A stretch of 11,083 nt of DNA from NCBI GenBank assembly GCA_018691945.1, contig JABHJJ010000078.1:1-11083 (forward strand), given 5' to 3'. A program made the translations under genes and the position numbers. Shown piece after piece: positions 6,912-11,083 of this stretch; position 1 is the stretch's first letter; every line of letters starts with the position of its first letter. The DNA is from Candidatus Nitrosopelagicus sp. GTDB taxonomy: Archaea; Thermoproteota; Nitrososphaeria; Nitrososphaerales; Nitrosopumilaceae. The notes under the pieces are model-generated. The model searched no databases. It was not told where the DNA came from and saw only the letters and a program-made list of their open reading frames with translations.

Positions 6912-7601
6912 ATGAAGGTAGTAATTCTAGCAGGAGGACTTGGTACGAGACTAGACCCATACACAAAATCTCTACCTAAACCAATGCTTCCATTAGGTGG
7001 AAAACCAATTTTAGAGCATGAAATAGAATGGATTAAAAAAAATGGAATTAAAGAAATTGTAATCTGTGTGAGTTATTTACGAAAGAAAATTGAACATTAT
7101 TTTGGTGATGGTGAAAAATTCGGTGTAAAAATTGAATATGCTATTTCAAATAAACCACTTGCAACGGCAGGTCAGCTAAAGACTGCTGAAAAATTCATTG
7201 ACAGGACATTTGTTTGTATATATGGAGATTCAATCTACAATTTTAGTTTGAAAAATATGATTGAACAACATAAAAAATCTAAATCTAATGTTACTATGAG
7301 TCTCTATGATCACAAATTTAATTTGAAATATGGCGTAATTGACACAAAGAATAATGGCAAAGTTACTTCGTGGAATGAGAAACCAGAATTTTCAGCAAAA
7401 ATTAACATAGGTTGCTATGTGATGGAACCAGAAGTTCTTCAATTAATTCCAAAAAATAGACCATATGGAATGGATAGTGTGATACGAAAAATACTTGCAA
7501 AGAAAAAGAAGGTTGGTAGTGTGATTTCTAAAAAAGGATTTATCGACATTGGTGATAAAGAAACCTATGAGAAAACAAATGAAGAGTATAGAAAAAAATA
7601 G
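6912..7601 (+). CDS. Sugar-1-phosphate nucleotidylyltransferase (UDP-GlcNAc, GDP-mannose or dTDP-glucose type)
   Basis: A 229-residue NTP-transferase domain protein that would activate a sugar-1-phosphate with an NTP, releasing pyrophosphate. It shows the nucleotide-binding loop AGGLGTRL (residues 7-14) with the conserved KP at 23-24, a LATAGQLKTAE segment (the usual GTAG region) near 84-93, the metal-binding Asp D106 in YGDS, WNEKP at 154-158, and IDIGDKETY at 211-219, the second metal-binding Asp region. There is no C-terminal left-handed beta-helix acetyltransferase domain of the kind found in GlmU-type proteins. The next gene, 13 bases on, looks like a glucosamine-6-phosphate acetyltransferase, which suggests GlcNAc-1-phosphate uridylylation; the base and sugar preference cannot be fixed by eye. 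Confidence 0.88.
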   Translation: MKVVILAGGLGTRLDPYTKSLPKPMLPLGGKPILEHEIEWIKKNGIKEIVICVSYLRKKIEHYFGDGEKFGVKIEYAISNKPLATAGQLKTAEKFIDRTFVCIYGDSIYNFSLKNMIEQHKKSKSNVTMSLYDHKFNLKYGVIDTKNNGKVTSWNEKPEFSAKINIGCYVMEPEVLQLIPKNRPYGMDSVIRKILAKKKKVGSVISKKGFIDIGDKETYEKTNEEYRKK

Positions 7602-7614
7602 GTAGGAATAGAAA

Positions 7615-8049
7615 ATGTCAGATGTTAAAATTCGAGTTATAGTTGAGTCAGATATTGAGAATGGTTTTCTCGAAAGCTTAGATAATTTAAGAACTGCGAG
7701 TAATCTGAATAGAGAAACTGCTACAAATATTCTGAAGAAGATTATTGCAAATCCAGATCACATTATACATGTTGCAGAAATCAATGGAAAGATTGTCGGT
7801 TCGACAACATTGCTTATTGAACAGAAATTCATTCATGATGGAGGCAAGGTAGGACATATTGAAGATGTGGTTGTTTCAAAAGAGTTTGAAGGTAGAGGAA
7901 TAGGTATGAAACTTGTTATTTCATTGCTAGAAAAGGCAAAGGCAATGAGTTGTTATAAAACAATTTTAGATTGCAAAGATGAATTAATTCCATTTTATGA
8001 AAGAATTGGATTCAAACAAGAATCAAATCAAATGCGCTATAATCATTAA
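7615..8049 (+). CDS. GNAT N-acetyltransferase resembling eukaryotic GNA1 (glucosamine-6-phosphate N-acetyltransferase)
   Basis: A 144-residue GNAT-fold protein with a strong family-specific resemblance to GNA1, which makes GlcNAc-6-phosphate from GlcN-6-phosphate and acetyl-CoA. Shared features in order are GHIEDVVV (residues 80-87, E83 and D84 as in the yeast GHIED block), the acetyl-CoA pyrophosphate loop GRGIGMKL (93-100), CYKTILDC (113-120), and FYERIGF (127-133) with Y128 in the likely catalytic Tyr position. The length is close to that of fungal GNA1. It lies 13 bases after the nucleotidylyltransferase, so the two are probably co-transcribed and may both serve UDP-GlcNAc synthesis. Its TAA overlaps the convergent hemA stop by 3 bases (8046-8048). 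A different small-molecule acetyltransferase is possible, but the full set of GNA1 blocks argues against it. Confidence 0.85.
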   Translation: MSDVKIRVIVESDIENGFLESLDNLRTASNLNRETATNILKKIIANPDHIIHVAEINGKIVGSTTLLIEQKFIHDGGKVGHIEDVVVSKEFEGRGIGMKLVISLLEKAKAMSCYKTILDCKDELIPFYERIGFKQESNQMRYNH

Positions 8050-9305
8050 TTATCTTCTTTTTTAAAATTAAACAGTTTAGAAGCTGCATCTATCAAATCA
8101 GAATTCCCATGTTCAGTTTCTTTTCTGAGATTATTCATGGGAGTTGACATGATATTTTCAGCGACAGATTTTGATAGTTCTTCAATTATTTTTTTCTGTG
8201 AATCATTTAATTCACCTAACATACTCAATGCTTTTTCAAGCTCTTTTATCCTAATTGCATCAGTGCTTTTGAAGACATCTTTTACAATTGGTTCAGCTTC
8301 TAATCTTTTCATAGTTGCTTCTAATACTGGCAATTCTTCTTTAATAATTTCTTCTGCAGAGTTTTTTTGACCAATTCGACTTCTCATATTTTTATCAACC
8401 ATTTCAGCAATCTGATCAATATTCATTAGTTTTATTCCACGTAATTCAGCAACTTTTTCATCCACAGTTCTAGGATTGGAAAGATCTAGGATCATCATGC
8501 CAGATTTTTTTGTTTCAAGAGCTTTTTGTATTCTTTCAAAAGTTACCAAAAAGTAAGGAGCCGTAGTTGCTACAAAGACTATATCATAATTTTGAAATCC
8601 ATGAAGAATTGAATTAAAATCAACGGGTTGACCACCTACAGTTTTAGAAAATGATGTCGAACGTTCCACAGTTCTACTTGAAATAAAGAAATTATAACCA
8701 CGCTTTGTTAATGATTTTGCAACAAGTGTTGCAGCTTCTCCAGTTCCAATTAGGAGAATTTTTTTTAGTTTCATTTCATCGACATTTTCCTCAGCAAGTT
8801 TAACTGCCATGGAACCAACAGAAATACTACCTTTACTAATTCCAGTAGAGGTACGTACTCTAGTACCTACACGTATTGCTTTATCAAATAAAGTATTTAG
8901 AGATTCACCAGAAACTTTTAGTTTTTTTGCAGATTGAATTGAGTCTTTAATTTGTGTCATTATTTGTTCTTCACCTACAACCATAGAATCAAGACCAGAA
9001 GTTAGCTTCAGTAAATGTTCATACACTTCAGAATTTTGTGACCATTCTAAATTTTCTTGGAAACTGTTTTCTTCCAAACCAGAGAGTGATGCCCAAGTCT
9101 TTTTAATTTCAGTCTTATCAAATGTATCACCAGAGCCAAAAATTTCTACACGATTACATGTTTGTAAAATTACACATTCAGATAAACCAGTGTGTTCTTT
9201 GAAAGATTTATACGCATTTTCAGAATCCCCCAATGAGAATCTTTCAAGTACATGAATAGGAGATCTCTTAAAAGTTACTCTTGCATTAATGATATTTTTT
9301 GTCAT
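8046..9305 (-). CDS. hemA: Glutamyl-tRNA reductase
   Basis: Reduces glutamyl-tRNA(Glu) to glutamate-1-semialdehyde with NADPH, the first committed step of C5 tetrapyrrole synthesis. Numbered from ATG 9305, the catalytic domain carries ILQTCNRVEIF with the thioester-forming C50, then SGLDSMVVGEEQI (about 103-115). The NADPH domain has LIGTGEAATLVAK (around 185-197), and a helical C-terminal dimerisation domain follows, giving about 419 residues, normal for the family. Two starts are possible: TTG 9311 (two more residues, 7-base overlap with sirC) and ATG 9305, where the sirC TAA and this ATG share one base (TAATG). I prefer the ATG because the same junction type occurs at tyrA-Nudix and it fits the family's short N-terminus. 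Probably translated from the sirC transcript. Confidence 0.95.
   Translation of the reverse strand: MTKNIINARVTFKRSPIHVLERFSLGDSENAYKSFKEHTGLSECVILQTCNRVEIFGSGDTFDKTEIKKTWASLSGLEENSFQENLEWSQNSEVYEHLLKLTSGLDSMVVGEEQIMTQIKDSIQSAKKLKVSGESLNTLFDKAIRVGTRVRTSTGISKGSISVGSMAVKLAEENVDEMKLKKILLIGTGEAATLVAKSLTKRGYNFFISSRTVERSTSFSKTVGGQPVDFNSILHGFQNYDIVFVATTAPYFLVTFERIQKALETKKSGMMILDLSNPRTVDEKVAELRGIKLMNIDQIAEMVDKNMRSRIGQKNSAEEIIKEELPVLEATMKRLEAEPIVKDVFKSTDAIRIKELEKALSMLGELNDSQKKIIEELSKSVAENIMSTPMNNLRKETEHGNSDLIDAASKLFNFKKEDN
8053..8063 (+). terminator. Candidate pyrimidine-rich terminator after the GNA1-like gene
   Basis: TCTTCTTTTTT begins four bases after the stop codon on the + strand and resembles an archaeal T-tract terminator. 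It sits within the last codons of hemA on the opposite strand, where it encodes the K-K-E-D tail. Inference from position and composition. Confidence 0.35.
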
Positions 9306-9988
9306 TACCAATCCTTCACCATTTTTTTTATTATAGTCTGTATTAGCTTGTATTTTCTATCTTTTAATAACTCTTTAACACGTTTATCATTCATCAATGT
9401 ATAAAGGAATTTTTTTCTTTCAACTTGCGTTGAGATATGTTTTTTTGATTCAGTTCGTGCAAATTTTTGGATCTTGATTAATTGTACATCTTGATTAGAG
9501 ATGTTTTTTTTCAGATATTTTTCTGTTTTTGATTTAATTTTTTTTGCCATAATTGGGCTAGCACCTCCAGTAGAAATACCAACTCGGATTGTTTTTTTTA
9601 TATTAATTAATGAAAGATATGAGATATCACTGGATTCAGGTGAATCAGATGCATATGCAAGAATTTTCATTTTTCTAGCAGTTTGAACTATCTTTTGATT
9701 TAGAAGATTATCAGTAGTTGATGCAATTACCAAAAATGGACTGTATTTTTTTAAAGAAAGTGACGAATCTAATTTAGTTTTTTTCAGCATAAGTTTCTTT
9801 GTTCTAGAAAGTTTTGTTATTTCAGAATGAGGTTTTTCTCCGATTACAATAATTTGACATTTTTCATTTTCAAGTAATTTTATGCGTTTTAGGGCTTCAT
9901 TTCCAGCACCAATAATTACAACAGTTTTTCCATTTAGATGAAGATCAATTATCAACGATCTGCCATTAATAAAATGTAATTTATACAT
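9305..9988 (-). CDS. sirC: Precorrin-2 dehydrogenase / possible sirohydrochlorin ferrochelatase (SirC/Met8/CysG N-domain family)
   Basis: A 227-residue protein expected to oxidise precorrin-2 to sirohydrochlorin with NAD+; some relatives also insert iron to give siroheme. It shows DLHLNGKTVVIIGAGNEALKR (dinucleotide-binding loop, residues 15-35, read in two parts), VIASTTDNLLNQKI with D93 in the position of the conserved catalytic/chelating Asp, ASDSPESSDISY near 113-124, and the family signature VGISTGGASPIMAKKI at 136-151. A lysine-rich helical tail follows. No uroporphyrinogen methyltransferase domain is attached, so precorrin-2 must come from a separate CobA/SirA. It is the first gene of the sirC-hemA unit, overlapping hemA, and is divergent from the siroheme decarboxylase. 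Whether it also chelates iron cannot be told from the sequence. Confidence 0.9.
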   Translation of the reverse strand: MYKLHFINGRSLIIDLHLNGKTVVIIGAGNEALKRIKLLENEKCQIIVIGEKPHSEITKLSRTKKLMLKKTKLDSSLSLKKYSPFLVIASTTDNLLNQKIVQTARKMKILAYASDSPESSDISYLSLINIKKTIRVGISTGGASPIMAKKIKSKTEKYLKKNISNQDVQLIKIQKFARTESKKHISTQVERKKFLYTLMNDKRVKELLKDRKYKLIQTIIKKMVKDW

Positions 9989-10006
9989 TCAATAATACAC
10001 GTTACA

Positions 10007-10017
10007 TTTTTTAATTG
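10007..10017. promoter_or_regulatory. Candidate shared AT-rich promoter core between sirC and the siroheme decarboxylase
   Basis: The 49-bp gap has one AT block, TTTTTTAATTG, near its middle. TTTTAA (10009-10014) is centred 26.5 bp before the decarboxylase ATG, and TTAATT (10011-10016) is centred 25.5 bp from the sirC ATG on the other strand. This mirrors the thiC/thiD-thiN gap, although the hexamers are weaker and not identical. Inferred divergent promoter giving leaderless transcripts. Confidence 0.35.
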
Positions 10018-10037
10018 ATTTCATAGATTTTGCTTAT

Positions 10038-11060
10038 ATGTCAAAGATGGAAGAAATTGATAATGAAATTTTGAATGAAATTCAATGGACATTTCCATTA
10101 GTTCCAAGACCATTTGATGAAATTGCAAAGAAATTCAATATTCCATCTGATGAGGTAAAAACTAGACTAACAAAAATGAAAAGAAAAGGAGTATTAAGAC
10201 AATTAAGTGCAATATTTGATACTAGAAAATTAGTGTACACTAGTTCACTAGTTGCAATGGAAATTGAGGCAGACAAATTAGAAAAAGTTGCTCAACACAT
10301 AAACAAACATCCAGGAGTGAGTCATAATTATGAGAGAGAGCATAAATTCAATCTTTGGTTTACATTAGCAGTTCCACCAGGTTCAGATCTAAAAATAGAA
10401 TTAGATAAATTCTCAAAATTGGATGGAATTAAAAAAGTAAGAATGTTACCAACATTGCAATTATTCAAAATTGGAGTTAAACTAGATATGATAGATACAA
10501 AAAAACATGATGTAAAACCTTCAGAAGCTAAAAAAGAAATTAAAAAGATAGATTTTGTTGCAACAGAAGAAGATAAAGAATTCATTAGACAGTTACAAAA
10601 AGATTTTGAGATTGTAGATAGGCCATTTCTAAAGGCAGCAGAGGCATTAGGGATTACCGAGGAAGAAATTTTTCAAAAATTAAAATATTATGAAGGTATC
10701 GGAGTGATGCGAAGATTTGCAGCAATACTTCGACATAGAGAAGCAGGATTTACAGCTAATGGAATGATTGTTTGGAAAGTTCCAGAAGATAGGATCAGTC
10801 AGGTTGGAGAAAAATTAGGTGCATTCCCACAAGTTAGTCACTGTTATGAAAGACCAGTATATCCAGATTGGCCATATAATGTATTTTCAATGATACATTG
10901 TAAATCAATTGATGAAGCAAAAGAAATGGCAAGCGATATACAAAATCAGATTAATGTTGAAGAATACAAGATTCTATTTAGTTCTAGAGAATTCAAAAAG
11001 ACAAGAGTAGAGTATTTTGTTGAGCATGAATTCAATATTGATGAATCCATTCCTGCTTAG
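10038..11060 (+). CDS. ahbA-ahbB: Siroheme decarboxylase, AhbA/AhbB-like halves fused in one chain
   Basis: A 340-residue protein made of two related AsnC/Lrp-like units. The N-half (about 5-150) has a winged-helix segment, QWTFPLVPRPFDEIAKKF, RKGVLRQLSAIFD and GVSHNYERE with H96. The C-half (about 175-325) repeats the pattern with KDFEIVDRPFLKAAEAL, GIGVMRRFAAILRHR and QVSHCYERPVYPDWPYN with H268. In Ahb proteins such subunits pair to remove two acetate carboxyls from siroheme, giving 12,18-didecarboxysiroheme in the siroheme-dependent heme pathway; the same fold serves as NirD/L/G/H in heme d1 synthesis. The neighbours sirC and hemA support the heme-pathway role. The winged-helix part could lead to misannotation as an Lrp regulator, but the VSHxYER blocks mark the decarboxylase family. 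ATG 10038 is preferred; M4 is an alternative. Confidence 0.9.
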   Translation: MSKMEEIDNEILNEIQWTFPLVPRPFDEIAKKFNIPSDEVKTRLTKMKRKGVLRQLSAIFDTRKLVYTSSLVAMEIEADKLEKVAQHINKHPGVSHNYEREHKFNLWFTLAVPPGSDLKIELDKFSKLDGIKKVRMLPTLQLFKIGVKLDMIDTKKHDVKPSEAKKEIKKIDFVATEEDKEFIRQLQKDFEIVDRPFLKAAEALGITEEEIFQKLKYYEGIGVMRRFAAILRHREAGFTANGMIVWKVPEDRISQVGEKLGAFPQVSHCYERPVYPDWPYNVFSMIHCKSIDEAKEMASDIQNQINVEEYKILFSSREFKKTRVEYFVEHEFNIDESIPA

Positions 11061-11062
11061 GA

Positions 11063-11075
11063 ATTATATTTAATT
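11063..11075 (+). promoter_or_regulatory. TATA-like sequence after the decarboxylase gene (weak)
   Basis: ATTATATTTAATT directly follows the last stop codon. It could be the TATA region of a + strand gene starting just beyond the window, or merely AT-rich spacer. No start codon is visible to test the spacing. Confidence 0.2.
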
Positions 11076-11083
11076 AGAGTATA

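Noticed and set aside
9305-9311. Frameshift between sirC and hemA
   Set aside because: The short overlap is a normal stop/start junction (TAATG). Both proteins are complete with intact N- and C-terminal family blocks.
10038-10560. Lrp/AsnC transcriptional regulator reading of the last gene
   Set aside because: The winged-helix segments are there, but the duplicated VSHxYER blocks and the sirC/hemA neighbours fit siroheme decarboxylase rather than a regulator.
1-11083. Mobile element, CRISPR array, defence island, tRNA or rRNA
   Set aside because: No transposase, integrase, direct-repeat array, terminal inverted repeats, cloverleaf or rRNA-like stretch was seen. All long frames belong to biosynthetic genes of even AT-rich composition, with no sign of recent transfer.

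Overview
The window looks like a housekeeping, biosynthetic stretch of an archaeal chromosome. It is most likely from an ammonia-oxidising thaumarchaeon (Nitrososphaerota, Nitrosopumilus-like). This rests on the AT-rich composition, a ThiD-ThiN fusion of archaeal type, an Ahb-type siroheme decarboxylase fusion, a eukaryote-like GNA1 acetyltransferase, and TATA-like boxes about 26 bp upstream of start codons with no room for a leader. The taxon is inferred from gene content; no rRNA or ammonia-oxidation gene is present. Almost all of the sequence is coding, intergenic gaps are under 60 bp, and no mobile element, CRISPR array, tRNA or rRNA was seen.

Region 1 (1-4214, + strand) is an aromatic amino acid operon: the 3' end of aroA, then aroC, a chorismate mutase-aminotransferase fusion, tyrA, and a small Nudix hydrolase. 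The junctions are tight (ATGA and TAATG overlaps). Together the enzymes run from EPSP through chorismate and prephenate to 4-hydroxyphenylpyruvate or arogenate, with the aminotransferase needed to finish tyrosine. No prephenate dehydratase for phenylalanine is seen here.

Region 2 (4197-6855) is a divergent thiamine pair: thiC (- strand) and thiD-thiN (+ strand). They supply the pyrimidine branch (AIR to HMP-P to HMP-PP) and its coupling to the thiazole. The 52-bp gap has a palindromic TTTAAA at its exact centre, 26.5 bp from each start codon, and an overlapping TTAAAC-N4-GTTTAA inverted repeat. This suggests one compact divergent promoter/operator and leaderless mRNAs.

Region 3 (6912-8049, + strand) is a two-gene unit: a sugar-1-phosphate nucleotidylyltransferase and a GNA1-like glucosamine-6-phosphate N-acetyltransferase. 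By inference these make a UDP-GlcNAc-type activated sugar.

Region 4 (8046-11060) belongs to tetrapyrrole synthesis. hemA and sirC are on the - strand with sirC first. Divergent from them is a double-length AhbA/AhbB-type siroheme decarboxylase. Together they fit the siroheme-dependent archaeal heme route (glutamyl-tRNA to precorrin-2 to siroheme to didecarboxysiroheme); the remaining enzymes must lie elsewhere.

No clearly new system was found. The items most worth a second look are the symmetric thi promoter, the chorismate mutase-aminotransferase fusion, the GNA1-like enzyme paired with a nucleotidylyltransferase, the Nudix protein with an altered Nudix box, and the one-residue-shorter cysteine motif of ThiC.
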